The notes: generated from the letters alone by a model not told the origin. 64,000 nucleotides of DNA from Chlorokybus atmophyticus (GCA_009103225.1 RHPI01003488.1:90191-154190); one strand, 5' to 3'. Counted from the first letter of the stretch, positions 11,855 through 24,159 are shown. Numbers and translations: made by a program.

Positions 11855-12890
11855 GTGACTAGAACAAGTGAAACCAAAGTCTTTCCATGCCAGGACATGT
11901 GACTGTTGTAAGACAGGTTGTTATGAGCTCAGCGCTGCCAGCAAGTGTGAACAACTACACGCATGCACCTCCTGTTGGGCAATGCATCCGCTCCCGCCTC
12001 CCCTCCTCCCCGAGCCACCTGGCTATTGAGGGCAACCGCAGTGCACATGTTGCAGTGTCTTGTGTACAAAGGATGCAAGGGGCGTTGTCCTTGCACGGCG
12101 TGGTGGATGCGGCATCAGTGGATGCATAGCTGGTCAGTCACTGGATGCAAGAGCCATTGAGCGAGAACTGTGCGGGCACCCGCCAGTGGGCACCAACTGT
12201 GCAGGCACTGTCTATCATTACAAACCTTCGTTGGCACTAGTTCTCGTTGCAGCCTTCAAGAAGGCGCAGTCAGCAACTTGCCTGTCTCCAGTGGCTGGAC
12301 GGCGGCAGAGTGACGCAAATGGACATCGCGTGTGACTAGAACAAGTGAAACCAACCAGTGGCTGGACCGCGGCAGAGTGACGCAAATGGACATCGCGTGT
12401 GACTAGCACAAGTGAAACCAAAGTCTTTCCATGCCAGGACATGTGACTGTTGTAAGACAGGTTGTTATAAGCTCAGCGCTGCCAGCAAGTGTGAACAACT
12501 ACACGCATGCACCTCCTGTTGGGCAATGCATCCGCTCCCGCCTCCCCTCCTCCCCGAGCCACCTGGCTATTGAGGGCAACCGCAGTGCACATGTTGCAGT
12601 GTCTTGTGTACAAAGAATGCAAGGGGCATTGTCCTTGAACAGCGTGACGGACGCGACATCAGTGGATGCATAGCTGGTCAGTCACTGGATGCAAGAGCCA
12701 TTGAGCGAGGACTGTGCAGGCACCCGCCAGCGGGCACCAACTGTGCAGGCACTGTCTATCATTACAAACCTTCATTGGCACTAGTTCTCGTTGCAGCCTT
12801 CAAGACGGCGCAGTCAGCAACTTGCCTGTCTCCAGTGGCTGGACAGTGGCAGAGTGACGCAAATGAACATCGCAACCAGCAACCATGACA
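11855..12890. repeat. 544-bp tandem duplication
   Basis: The unit from 11855 (GTGACTAGAACAAGTGAAACC) recurs from 12399 at an offset of 544 bp and high identity. The end of copy 1 contains an extra internal duplication of about 66 bp (12290-12420), with CAGAGTGACGCAAATGGACA repeated. Both copies carry an 80-codon open frame. Substitutions between the copies do not look protein-conserving, so I treat it as non-coding. Confidence 0.8.
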
Positions 12891-13336
12891 GGCAACTTGG
12901 GACAGTCGCTGATATGTACTGCCCACCCCAAGTGTGGCTGACCCTGATGTCACTGACACGCAGTAATCGCCCAGTAACAACACCACTGTATTGCAGTACC
13001 AGCAAAATCCAACGGCGTACATATCGTGCACAAGATCAGAAGGTCTGATGGCAAGCTGCTGCACACGCTAGCATGTGCAGCTGCCTACCCAGTACACATG
13101 GTGTTCCCTGCATGAACATGCCTGTTATTGCCCGCAGTGAATGCTGCGTCTAGTGTTATGTCAGTATGGCGCGCGTTCAAGTCAGGGCTAATAATACGCT
13201 ATCCTACGAAGAGCAGCTGTACAGGGGACTAGCGACTCAGGGGAGGAGCCTAAGGTTACAAGCTATGGACAGGGGGAGCGCACACTGGTCCAATCGCAGG
13301 CTCTCTCTTGCAATAATTCAGACCTACACTATCACT
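12891..13336. other. intergenic, 3-prime side of the bZIP gene
   Basis: No gene is recognised. This stretch separates the tandem duplication from the bZIP stop codon. Confidence 0.4.
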
Positions 13337-14910
13337 CTACCAGGAAGCTGAGTTCACTCTTCGCAGCTTTCTTGGCTCTTCTTTCCCCCTCGATGCTGCC
13401 GCCGCTGCAGTTGCTGCCGCAAACGCTTTTTCTATACCATTTACCTGACAAATAGAGAGTTCAACATTTCGTGCCAAATGCAACAACACAAACTAGCATG
13501 AGTTCACCCTCGCTCTGGGCCATTCGACCGCTGTTGTACAACACTACAGTGCGGATGCGGCACAAGCAGCAATGCACCCGTATCACCACTACCTTTTCTG
13601 TTCGAAGACGCTTGTTATCTTCTTTTAAGGCTGTAACTTCTGCCTCAAGCTCCTGGGTGTACGCCTGCATGGGTATTCAGTTGGTGAAAACGACATCACA
13701 AAGCAAGCAGCTCACTGGTTAACAACTCATATATGCCAGTACAACACACCCACCTGCTTTCGTGCTCTAGACCTAGCCGCAGACTCCCTGTTCTTAATCA
13801 TTCTCTTTGCCTTCCTGTCACTTTTCTGACCCAGATGTTCGCCCGACCGTTTCTGTCCTGCAGACGGCGCAGTCGAGTCCGTATCGTCATCATCACCCCG
13901 GTCTGATGTCGCGGTTTGCTGCCTTGTAGGTGTCACAGGCTGAGCGGCTCGCGTCGGGCTCACAACAACAACAGGTGCCGGCAGTACTCGTGGCAAAGCT
14001 GACGCATGTTGCCTCTTGAGACCCAACGGCACTCCTTGATGGACCGCTTGATGAACTGCTTGATGCACCATGGGGCGCACACCCTGTGGGATTGCGACAC
14101 TGTGGTGCAAAACCGGCCGCGGCTGTAAGGTAGGACTGAAGCTTCTGAACCCTGTGGCTGGCATGTCTGGCTTTCCCCTACCTACGGCACTGGCGATCTG
14201 TGGGCTCAGGTCTTGTACGCCAGCAAACTTGAAGAAGTCTCCGACAGTCATTGCTGACTTTGCAGGGGTTGTCGCCTCACCAGCGCTTGCAGCTGGTGGT
14301 GGAGAGATTGAACTGGATATGGACCGCCACACCTGTTGCATGGTTGCCACGCATTTCAGCAACACCGCCGTCAATGCCCATAGATGCTGTCAACGTGATC
14401 CACCAGCACACAAGTGGTGCATGCCAGCAAGCTCAATGTGTCTCGACAGCAACTATACTGTAGAATCCCACAGCCTTGCAATGCACAGCACAACGAGCCT
14501 AGACCAGACTATACACGCAATGCAGCCCACCTCTTCCACCGTCTTCCCGCCAATCCCTTGCGGCAGTGCCAGGGAGTTCTGTCGAGAAAGGGTGGGGCTG
14601 CGCAGAGCAGGTGTGGAGAGGCTTATGTCCGTAGCTTGCATAGCGCTCTCTTCAACGTTCCAAATGTTTTGCACAAAATCGGACATGTTGATGCTCCCAA
14701 GCGTCTTCCCGTGCGAGTCCGGGTTGGAACTCAGCGCCTTTTCAACCTCTTCGAGCGTCATGTGGTAGACGGAGCCGGCTCTAACCAGTCCATCTGACAG
14801 CGTCGGTGACCTGTTTAGACATGCAGTTAGTAAAAGTTGGCTCACCTCACAAGCAACACAGCACGGCAGGGGGTGTGCTGCTGTGGAGGACGAATGCATA
14901 ATTACACAGT

Positions 14911-14943
<33 letters not shown>

Positions 14944-15213
14944 CCCCAAGACTTGGTTAGCCAATGAACCAGAAGAATTGCGGCACAAAGGCACTCTTCT
15001 TCTGTGTAGNCTAAGGCTTGTCATGCTCTGTGCGTTTTGCATTGCGACACACGGTGCGCTAATTTTCTTCAACCAGGCAATACAACTTACAATGACAAGT
15101 ACAAACCTGAAAAGGCCATAAGCGGGTGCTGGAGACGATGGGTTGGACGACGGTGCAGGGGGCATGCTCAACATGGGTCGCCCAGGCGCATACCCTGCCG
15201 CCGCCACCTCCAT
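13337..15213 (-). CDS. group A bZIP transcription factor (ABF/AREB/ABI5 type), 5-prime end uncertain
   Basis: This is a nuclear DNA-binding factor of the plant family that reads ABRE/G-box (ACGT-core) elements and, in land plants, acts below ABA-activated SnRK2 kinases. Exons: 15213-15107, 14810-14531, 14332-13754, 13664-13593, 13444-13337; 381 aa if the ATG at 15213 is used. Visible in order: VYHMTLEEVEKAL with LGSINMSDFVQNIW (C1-like), LSRQNSLALPQ with GKTVEEVWRSI (C2/C3-like, spanning an intron), basic region MIKNRESAARSRARKQ then a zipper AYTQELEAEVTALKEDNKRL, and the C-terminal LRRVNSASW (C4-like, with a possible RxxS site). The basic-to-zipper junction falls at an intron. An upstream exon is possible: minus-strand G/A-rich sequence at 15440-15520 could encode a glycine tract. 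It is divergent from ZFPL1. Confidence 0.92.
14911..14941. repeat. poly(G) tract of about 30
   Basis: An uninterrupted G run (C on the bZIP sense strand) lies in the intron between the first two annotated bZIP exons. G runs of this length are prone to slippage and to quadruplex formation, and they are also an assembly risk. The lone N at 15010 is nearby. Confidence 0.8.
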
Positions 15214-15979
15214 GAAGACAATACTATCAGCAGAAACAACCTTTCAGTTCTTGTGTCCAGTCACAAGAACAACTCCAAGAACACTTGCAGCAACACCCCA
15301 AACGCCAGCCACCAGGTCCTCCGCTTCAGCGCCAGCCTCCAGCCATGAGGCCTCCCCGTTTCGCCCCTCTGATTACGGAGCGGCGTCACACGCGCCCTGG
15401 CAGCACGGCGGCATCCCCAGCACTCGCAAGCATCAGCCAGCCCCCCCCACGCCGCCGCCCCCGCCGCCGCCCACACTGCCTGCACCGCCGCCGCCCCCGC
15501 CGCCGCCGCCACGTGCCACCATCTAACGCTTGCCACATGGACGGCTATCAAAGAGTCCTTGAGAGCGGACGGCAATCGTCCGATTCGACTTCAGTGCGCG
15601 ATCCAACGGCTTGGCGTCATTTCCATAACAGGCAATGCAGCTAGTCGTCACGCTCAGTATGCGCGTGACGGCTGACGCGTGTCAACGCGTGCGTGCGTGG
15701 CAACGGGCCTGACTGGATCCGAGTTGAACAGAACCACTTCAGACCTTGCGTGCAAACAATCTGGATTGCACCTGGCTGAGGTTGTTGGCGGTGTGGGCGG
15801 CGACAGAGGCGACGTTCGTGGTAAGGGCGTACGGCGTCTGTTGCTGCTGTCAATGCGTGGTGGCTTGTTGTTGCTGGCGATTTGGTAACAGCAACAAGAA
15901 CGAGAGCTCGTAGAAGAGCTGCTGCATTTGAGTGGAGGAGTAGGGCTGCTGGGAGCTCCCTGCCTGTGCCCGGGCATTC
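15214..15979. promoter_or_regulatory. bidirectional promoter region, bZIP / ZFPL1
   Basis: This lies between divergent start codons. It contains an imperfect CCG/CCGCC repeat (15440-15520), CAG-type repeats near 15840-15960, and GACGCGTGTCAACGCGTGCG around 15674-15694. A 5-prime bZIP exon may lie within it. Confidence 0.45.
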
Positions 15980-18222
15980 ATGGTCGTCTGCAAGTGCCGC
16001 AAGGTAACATCACTGGTCAATTTTACTAGCATGCGTTTGTAGCAAATCAGCATTATGTGGCGAACCAGCACGGATAATTCCCATTTCTCGATCGTATATT
16101 GCTGCAAGCAGTTTGCTTGACTGTTGTGTCATGCTTTCCAAGCTTGGACCGTTCAAGTGTTGCTGGTAACAGTCAATGCCCAGAGCTGGTTGCTTAGTTG
16201 ACGTGTTTGCATTCTCCTTACAATTACCAGCATGTCCATAAACTATTTTGTACTGCGTCTTTCAAGTTTTGGAGGCTGGTGATTGTTCCGTTGTACAACA
16301 ATTTGCACCTTGCAGTTCATTGTCCACACTCCGGTACACATCTCTGCCGCAATGTTGCCACAGATACTTGTGCTAAATCACTGAGGTTTAGCATGCAGTT
16401 TGAAGATCACAACAGATTATTACTACTAGAGTGACCGGCACGGGCTTACGTGTCTCATGCATGGCTTTGATGACTGCAGGCCACCAAGTGGTATTGCTTT
16501 GTGCACAAGACACCAGTTTGCGGCGACTGTGTCTGTACACCTCTGCACACTATCTGCGTGGTGAGCGCTTTGCCGTACATTATGCTTCCTTTTCTGTTTT
16601 GGATTGTGTGTGTTCAACCCATGCCGCGGTGGGTGTTGGGAGGGAGGGGAGGGGGAGGAGTATGTCGCTTGGGCTATCAAGAGTGTCTGACAGTCTTTGT
16701 GAGTAACTCTCGTGCAGTCTGTGCATGCATGAATTTGGCCGTGACTGCGTGCAGGTCAGAACTTATTCAGAGTGGGTTATTGATGGTGATTATGACTGGC
16801 CACCAAAGTGTGCGAGCTGCAGTGAAGTGTTGACTGAAGAAGGCCTGACGACCGTGCGCTTAGCATGTTTACGTACGTTCAATGGCTCACAACACTGCGC
16901 ATTGCCCTGGGCGCTAGTTGCCTGCCTTGTGCGCAGTTCAACAAAGGCATTGCTGTGAGGAACGAGTTGTTACTTTTGTATACTCTTCAGGTCTGTCATG
17001 TGCGTTGACCCTTGTCCGCATGCAGATGTGACACATGAAGACTGTTTGCAGAAGCATGTACAGAGCTTCCCGTCCATCACTGCACCTGCAGGCTATGTTT
17101 GTCCTGCATGCCCAGCAGCGGTAAGCCACGCCTTGAGCTCGTCAGGACGTTGTTTAGCATGTACATGTTGTGATGATGATGTTGGATGCTTGTGTCAGTT
17201 GTGGCCGCCGCGTGAGAGTCGGGAAGCCAATAGTGCTTTGGGCACCAACCTGAAAGCTGTAATATTGAAGGTCAGGCGAATGCGTAGGAACTCTTGGATG
17301 GTGGTGGATGCCACGCCAATGCTAGGGATGTACAAGCCTTGAAACATGGTGTCAATGTTGAGTTCATGCATTTGCAGACAGCAGCCGCAGATGTGCTTCT
17401 TTCCAACAATGCCGATTCCAAAACATCAACTTCACATGGCGGTCAACCACCCGCAGGGCCGCCGTTCTCATATAGCCCCACGTCAGCCACCCCTCCCGTA
17501 CCCTCTGCAGCCACTCTACCCATCAGTATACCCATGAACGGCACGTCTCCAAACGGCCCTGTTGCCGATGGTCAGGGATCACCACCTAGCCAGGCGATGG
17601 TAACAACGCTTGTTGTGGTTGTTGGAATGGGTGTGATGGCAAACCTTGAGCTAATCAATGCCTTGAACTGCACCACAGCACCATATCTCAAGAAAAGGAT
17701 CAGCACGATTGCCACCGGGTTCAACTGCTGTGATAATTGCACAGCATGAACACCACTACAATGACAACGACGCCATGGACCGCAAGTATGCCAGAAGAGG
17801 TATGCTTCGCTGCTAATGGAAAGCCACCCACCTTTGTTTGTTTTTGACTGCGTGCTTTGTTTGAAAGTGTCAATTGCAGGGAATTGGTACACACGGTTGT
17901 TGCAGCAGATACCTGGCCTTGCATCGCAGTCAGGACCGTCACATGCACGCGAAGCTGCAGCTGCAGATGAGCTCATTGGCTCGGACATGTTGCCACCAGC
18001 AAGACGGCGGCGAAAACGTAGTCGCCTCGACCCGCAGAAGCTGCTCATTGCATTTGCGCTGTTGTAAGTGCTGTGTCATGTTCGTCTGCCTCGGTCTGCC
18101 TTGCTTACAATTGTCTCTGTAGCAACTGCAGCATTATGCGCACACAATACCAACCATTCGCTGTTTCTGCCAGGTCATCGCTGGCTACCATGGTGCTGCT
18201 TTACGTGCGGTTGTCAATCTGA
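15980..18222 (+). CDS. ZFPL1: zinc-finger protein-like 1 homologue (ZFPL1), 9 exons, 299 aa
   Basis: ZFPL1 is a conserved, tail-anchored cis-Golgi protein with a B-box-like plus RING-like zinc-binding region; in animals it binds GM130 and supports cis-Golgi structure. Exons: 15980-16003, 16480-16560, 16755-16872, 17026-17120, 17199-17270, 17378-17599, 17745-17799, 17880-18063, 18174-18222; GT-AG, in frame, 900 nt. The first exon is only 24 nt (MVVCKCRK). It is followed by TKWYCFVHKTPVCGDC, then RTYSEWVIDGDYDWPPKC, then HEDCLQKHVQSF and TAPAGYVCPACP. The middle is a Ser/Pro/Thr-rich linker. Near the C terminus are the family block YNDNDAMDRKYARR, a basic cluster RRRRKRSR, and a final hydrophobic helix with LLYVRLSI at the end. 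The whole order matches plant homologues, so this is one of the firmest calls in the window. Confidence 0.93.
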
Positions 18223-21059
18223 ACCTTGCAACTACTACTCTGGATGCTGGGCTCAATACATGCAGTGAGATGCGCATGCTGATTGGAATGCTAAATGTCT
18301 CAGACCTGCTTGACGGAATTGCTGTAGATATCATCCTCCGAGGCTGACACCTTTGCCGGAAGTCAGTGACATGTATGGATTGTTGTAGCAACGCCATCTT
18401 GGGGGATTTTGCTCTGCCTGTCTTGCAACCTGCAGTCGCACAGAGCTGCGATTGTACGTTACAGTTACGTTACCATTGGTCACCATACTGCGATTTGTGT
18501 AAATTGGCCAAAGTGGTTGGTGCAATGAGCTTGGTAGTTTATGCAGGTTAAACCAGGTTGTACACAAAAGCATTGGTCGATAGGGACAGGGTGTACAAAT
18601 GATGCGACATGCATAGCGTGCGTGCAATTCAAGCAACATGCACATGGTAGCTAAGGCAGCGCATACCCAACTCAATTCTGTGTTTGTCATCACTGCTTGT
18701 CTTCAGATACCGAGACGGCATTGATGGCCTGGCCAGCCATCTTGACAGCTGTTCTTTAGTGATATGGCAGCTTGATGTGTGCAAGTTGTGCTGCACTTGA
18801 GTGCGGGGTGGCTGCAGTGTAGCATGTGCCACGCTGGGAGCCATTGTGTACAGAAAATGCGCAACACGTATGCACATGCACGACACATGCAATGGACCTA
18901 GCATCATGTCCTAGCTTGGCTACATCTAAGTTGGACGCTGCCTTGGCTTTTGCGCTCAGTGCTTGCATGCTTTGCTTGCTTCAACTGCGACGGTTGCAGT
19001 TTGCAGCTGGTTTTGAGATAATGTAGGTGTTCATGCGAGTAGGTATGGTCATCGGAACCAAGTGGGAACTTGCTGGTGGGGTTGTCTATCTGAGGGAGCT
19101 GAGGTTGGTGGCGGACTTGTTGCCACTGGTGTCACGTCATTCCTTTCCCCCGTTTTTGGCATTGGCGCGCGCCCCCGGTAGACGAATATCACACGCGTAC
19201 CACTTGGCAGTTGTGGGTGTAGTTTGCAATGTCCTTAAGAGCTACATGTTGTGTATCGTGCATGCGCAAGGAGGGGCAGGCACTGCAACTGTAGCCGACG
19301 CCATCACGGTGGTGCAACAGGACTCGAGCGACAAACCGAAATGTATGCTGATGACAGCGTACACGCAAGGGGTGTTGACTAAGGAGTGCAAATGTCCTTT
19401 TGTGATACGTGGCAATACCGTCTGCCTCAATCTAAGCACATCGTTGGTTACCAACCAGTTTGTGCTTACAGCGAGGTATGACACCTTCGAACTAGACATA
19501 TTGTGACTGCTGCAAGTTTACCTTGTTTTGAGCACATCTTCTGCTCAGATTGAGGGAATCCGCTACATGACTATACACATATCTGTATATCTGTATATAA
19601 ACATATGCACACATGTATATATGTGTCTCTACACACATAGCAAAGCCATGTCTTGCCTCTGCCCCTGTTGCTGTACCTTGCACTTGTTTAATTGACCTGC
19701 AACTGTGGCTTGCATCTACTACTCAGATCAGTCTATATATGTTTATAAGTGTTCACATATGTATATGAATCTATCATGACGAGACATACACATAATGGAT
19801 GCTATTATATATATACACATATATATATATATTTATTATACATGCACATTAATGTATATCTGTTTATGTCCGTATATATGGTGTGGCTTAAGTGTTTGCT
19901 ACATTTGTAAGGCTTACGTACACGTGTATCATATATGTATGTACGTATATGCGTATATATGTATGCATGTTCAGCAAGTTGTCGTCGCAGTCGTCAGCGT
20001 CGTCACCCTGATGTGCCCAAGCCCGGCCTGATTCCCGCGCCTCTGCCGTGCAGGTTGTGCTTCAAACCTTCCTACCTGCATGCTTCTTGCCTGCCTGTTT
20101 GAAGGTCCGGTCTAAGTCTAAGTGTAGGCTGGAGTAGTGTCTTGGCTTGGGTAGCTTGATGTTGAAAAGCTTTAGCTGGCCCTCTGTCTAATTGAGTGTG
20201 CTTGTGGGTGTTTGCTGCTGTGTGCTTCCTGGTTGTGTTCACATGCATTCAACTTTTTAAAAAAGTGTGCTTTGCGCAACTCTTGAATATGTTATGTGTA
20301 CGGAAGTATGTATATATTTGCACATGGTTGTTTATGCATATAGCCCGTATGTCGTACATTCGTGTACCTGATGTATATTTGTATACAAGAATACACGTAT
20401 AAACAATGCATTTTAACTTTGTTGCCCTCTTTGTAATCACCAAAGGTATCTGTGAAGGGTGCTTACATTGAGTATGATAGTGTTTGAACATGGGAGTGAT
20501 TTGCCTCGTGCACATTGGTTCTCGAAAAAGATGTGCTTAGATCGAGGTTGTGCTTGGAACGAGTGTGACTACAAGGAGGTTGGACTATACTATTGCAAGT
20601 ATAATTGCACAATGCGGCAAATCTCTGGTAACTTGTGACGATACCACTCACTTACTTGCGGCGGCTTGGCAAACTTATGCACAAGCACAAGGACTTACTA
20701 CTGGAAGCCCTACCGGCGTCACTGGTGCGGTACTTTGCAGAGGAAGTCACAGCACCGCACCAAGGAAGGAGAGGATGACACCAACCTCTCTACTCAGCTC
20801 CCACACACTCATACACTCAAGCACACCTCACACACATGTGCAAAGCTGCCACGGACATCACACCCCACATGGGATGAGAGGGAGAGCCCCTTGAACAACT
20901 AAACTAGGCACCCCACACACAAGAGTCGAGTATGCACATGCTGAGCTGCCTCAACACATGTTGAGGCCGTTCATATACCCTCTCTTTGCTGCTCTCCGAC
21001 CTAGAACATTTAAGTCCAAGTACTACATGCCTTGTCATGGCTGCGTTGACCACAACTCA

Positions 21060-21235
21060 TGTCTAGGGCTGCCACATCAGCCCTTGGACCTCTTTCAACG
21101 CCCAAGACTGATCACACATCAGCCTCGGACATTGTAAACGTCCCTAGGCTGGTCACATCAGCCTAGGACATCACACACATCATCCTTGGACGTTGTGAAC
21201 GTCCTTGGCTGGTCACATCAGCCTAGGACATCATA
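21060..21235. repeat. tandem repeat, about 60-bp unit, about 3 copies
   Basis: Units share GGCTGGTCACATCAGCCTAG and GGACRTTGTRAACGTCC. The last two units are nearly identical and the first is diverged. GACGTTGTGAACGTC and CTAGGCTG...CAGCCTAG are internal dyads, so each unit can fold. Confidence 0.75.
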
Positions 21236-21400
21236 CTCATGCATACATATGCGTGCATATGCACACATATGCGCATGCATGCATATACATGCATACATCT
21301 AGTACATACCTCTCATGCACGCATATGCACTCATATGCGTACATGTGCACGCATATGCAAACACATGCAGACACATGCAGACATATGCACACATATGTCT
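21236..21400. repeat. cryptic alternating purine-pyrimidine repeat
   Basis: CATATGCRYRCATATGC-like words repeat irregularly over about 165 bp. Alternating purine/pyrimidine DNA of this kind can adopt Z-DNA. Confidence 0.6.
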
Positions 21401-22754
21401 CTGTACATCACATGATGTCTCATCGGCTATGATCAGCCCTGTGCTTGCCATCATGCCTTGTGTAGTTCATCATGCTCAAGGCCGCACAGGCTCTAGAGCA
21501 GACCTACATGAGAGCACACCCACAAGCACTACACACGCTTGCGTAGTGTGGGTCCCCACTTGGTCTCATCTTACTTACCACATAAGTAAGGGACAGAGAA
21601 TGACTTTTGTCTGCCCCGTGGGCGTGACATAAGACACTCAAGCAGACCACAATAAATGCTATTAAGTTAACTGCGCACGTGGCAACGTGTGACAACAGCA
21701 AAGCACATTGACCACGTAGGCTGCGGTCTTAGCGTGTGGCCTGCATATTAGCGTGAATACATATAAGTGGTTGCTACGTGTTGGCATGGGCCAAGTAACA
21801 TCAATGATATAGTGATGTGGATGGCTTGTGTTGGATGCTATGTGTATATCGCTATGGGCTTCAATGAGCCATGCATTACCGGTACAGTACAGATGACCCG
21901 AGCTTGCGAAGGCATTTGACACTACGTGGGCGTGACAAATGTGACGTAGTTCTTAGTATGGGAACGGTAGCGGACTTTGCTGGGTGGTATATTTTCCATG
22001 ATTGTGAAGGTAGTATTCACCAAGTCATACGAGTTTTTACACTGTGGTTTGCTTGCACATCTCCTTGTACTCTATTGCTACACACACCACACCATTTGCA
22101 GTTTGACCTTGGCTTGCCCCTCCCCACCTCCCTTGCTTCGCTAAGTCCTGCCTCTCGGTGTTGCGGCAGCGAGCTACTGACACTTGGCAGGCCTTTTGTG
22201 TATGTCCTTGTGTATGTCTCGCAGCGCATGACTTGCAACTGTTGGCTATCGTGTGCTTCAAGTGTGGACAACAGCACTGTGTACTTCTGCTGCACTAAAC
22301 ACACATTGTAAAGCTTAACAAAACAAGTTTGGCAACATTAGTTGGCAATCTAGTCAACGGCGTTCCTGATAGAAACCTACAACCTACAACCCAAGGTGAC
22401 AACTGCTGAGCGCCGTCACACTCCACTGGCTGGCAGCGTACAGTTGTGTCCCTTCAACACCAGCGATGTGCGCTTGTGATGAACATACAATACTCCAGCT
22501 AGTCAAATGCTAACCCTAGTCTACAGGAAGGAATGCGCCTAATGGAAATGGCAGGTCTGCTGTACGGCAGGTCTGCATAAAGCTACAACACCAAAATTGG
22601 GGTGGGATGCAACAGCTGGAGCTGCAGGAACAGGCAGGCTGCTGCTCTGCATGACGGAACGCCGCAATGGTCAGAATGTGCCATATGCTCGTGAGGTCCA
22701 CAAGCCTCATGCCTATGCATACCTTATGGTAACACTGGCTCCAAGACATGCAGC

Positions 22755-24159
22755 TCAGGCAGCGACACTCAATCGTCGCAAGCGCAGGGTCCTGCGAGGG
22801 TTGGGCTGGATGTCAATCGCAGCCAACCACCATCATCGTAAAAGCCGCAGCTGCCATTGCAGCAACTCACCCGTATGCTGCACGTGTTGGGTTTGCAAGC
22901 TCTAAATCTGAGAGGTTGCCATCATCACTCACTGCCTGTGAGGTCGCTGTATCATAGTCAGCATCAACTGTTGCAAGAGAAACCAGTATAAGCGTTGCAG
23001 CACTTGCAAAGCGTAAACATGCTTGAAAACATGCTTAGATCAATGCTCACCTTTTTCGTGGCTTTATCTGAACGCTCCATTGTATCTGAGCTGAGCAGCT
23101 GTGTATGATCGTGCACCTTGGCAGCCTTCTCCTTGCTCAACTTCTGGAATGTCCTCTTAATCCAGCCACCTGTGCACATGCCATTGGTCACTCAGCGTTA
23201 CCAGTGGACTGCAGGCACCACATCATAGACGACTGTAGCTTTTGCAGTGGCTCTGTCTTACCTTTTTTGGTCTCGTTGAGTGTAAGGATGATGGCCTGCG
23301 GTTGTAGGACAGGTGCCTCCTCGGGCACTGCTGTGATTTGTGCGTAGTCTCGAGAAGTGTCACGCCACCATGTGTCAGCAGCAGCCGCTGAAGCATTGGT
23401 TGTAATTTGGGGTTGCGCTGGAGGGCGGCGAGGCGTGGGAAGCTCATACTGCTCATCGACCTCTTGGATTGGGTCAAGCTCAATCATGTCACATCCAGCG
23501 TACTTGCTCAGAAAGAATGTGTCCACAATCTCACGCTCCTTCATCAGGCGTGCGTGCTCGCGCGCAATGGCGGCACGACATAGAAACAAGTCTGAAGCGG
23601 TGCGCGTCATACTCCGAAAGACCTGGAGGAATGGATCCCTTGTTCACAAGAGCTCTCAGGATGCAAAGCAACGCTTGTATGTACTCAGGGTCATTTGCAA
23701 AGTTGAGTGATCATTAGCCACCTGCATTAACCAACTGAAGGGAGACACTGTCCGCTTGCGCAACGCGTTGTCCGAAGAGCTTCTTTGCAAATTCTTCTTG
23801 GGTGCAGGCTGTGCAGGCTTCATTTGGGCCTGCTGCTGCCCTTGCGCTGCTGTTTGTTGCGGTTGTGGTTGTGATGCCGGCTGCTGTAACTGCTCGCTCA
23901 CTGCAACAGACAACTTGTTCCGCTTTGCTTGACCGCGGCTTTTCCGTGCCTTCTTCAACTCTGCCTTCACACGTGCCTGTCCAAGAGATTGTTATCGACA
24001 ATGTAGCATCAACATTGCAAACCTGTCTCGTGAGTCTCTAGTGGTATGTACCTGACCGCCGCGTAGCTTGCGTTTTCGCACAACACGTGCTTGCTGAACA
24101 GCATCGCAGGCAGCCACTTGTGCTTGGAGTTTTTGCACCGACGCAGTGGTGCTAGGCAT
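22755..24159 (-). CDS. unrecognised protein, 6 exons, 314 aa
   Basis: I do not recognise this family. Exons: 24159-24052, 23976-23722, 23622-23262, 23169-23051, 22935-22871, 22791-22755; GT-AG, in frame, 945 nt. The N terminus is a basic, probably helical region (VQKLQAQVAACDAV, then KAELKKARKSRGQAKRNK) followed by a Gln/Pro/Ala-rich stretch and a Ser-rich motif LQRSSSDNALRKR. Exon 3 encodes the most conserved-looking block, VFRSMTRTASDLFLCRAAI then EHARLMKEREIVDTFFLSKY, ending in acidic and proline-rich sequence. Exon 4 is Lys-rich and helical (WIKRTFQKLSKEKAAKVHDH). The end is TLRLRRLSVAA. There is no signal peptide or membrane helix. The composition suggests a nuclear or scaffold protein, but that is only inference. 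Splice choices for exons 3 and 5 were forced by frame. Confidence 0.6.

Larger units (their letters stand above)
18223..22754. other. 4.5 kb repeat-rich intergenic stretch
   Basis: It holds AT-rich TATATG/TACATA-type low complexity at 19560-20000, a tandem repeat at 21060-21235 and a CATATGC-type purine/pyrimidine alternation at 21236-21400. A 159-codon open frame at 19027-19506 (plus) and a 146-codon frame at 21871-22311 (plus) lack recognisable domains; I do not call them genes. Confidence 0.5.

Noticed and set aside
11887-12673. Two similar 80-codon frames
   Set aside because: They are copies within the tandem duplication, and differences between them do not favour silent changes.
15143-15526. 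Plus-strand proline-rich frame
   Set aside because: It is the reverse of the bZIP 5-prime region; the proline run comes from the CCG repeat.
19027-19506. 159-codon plus-strand frame
   Set aside because: No recognisable motif, no convincing splice partners, unusual composition; not enough to call a gene.
21060-21235. CRISPR-like array
   Set aside because: Units are contiguous tandem repeats without unique spacers, and the genome is eukaryotic.
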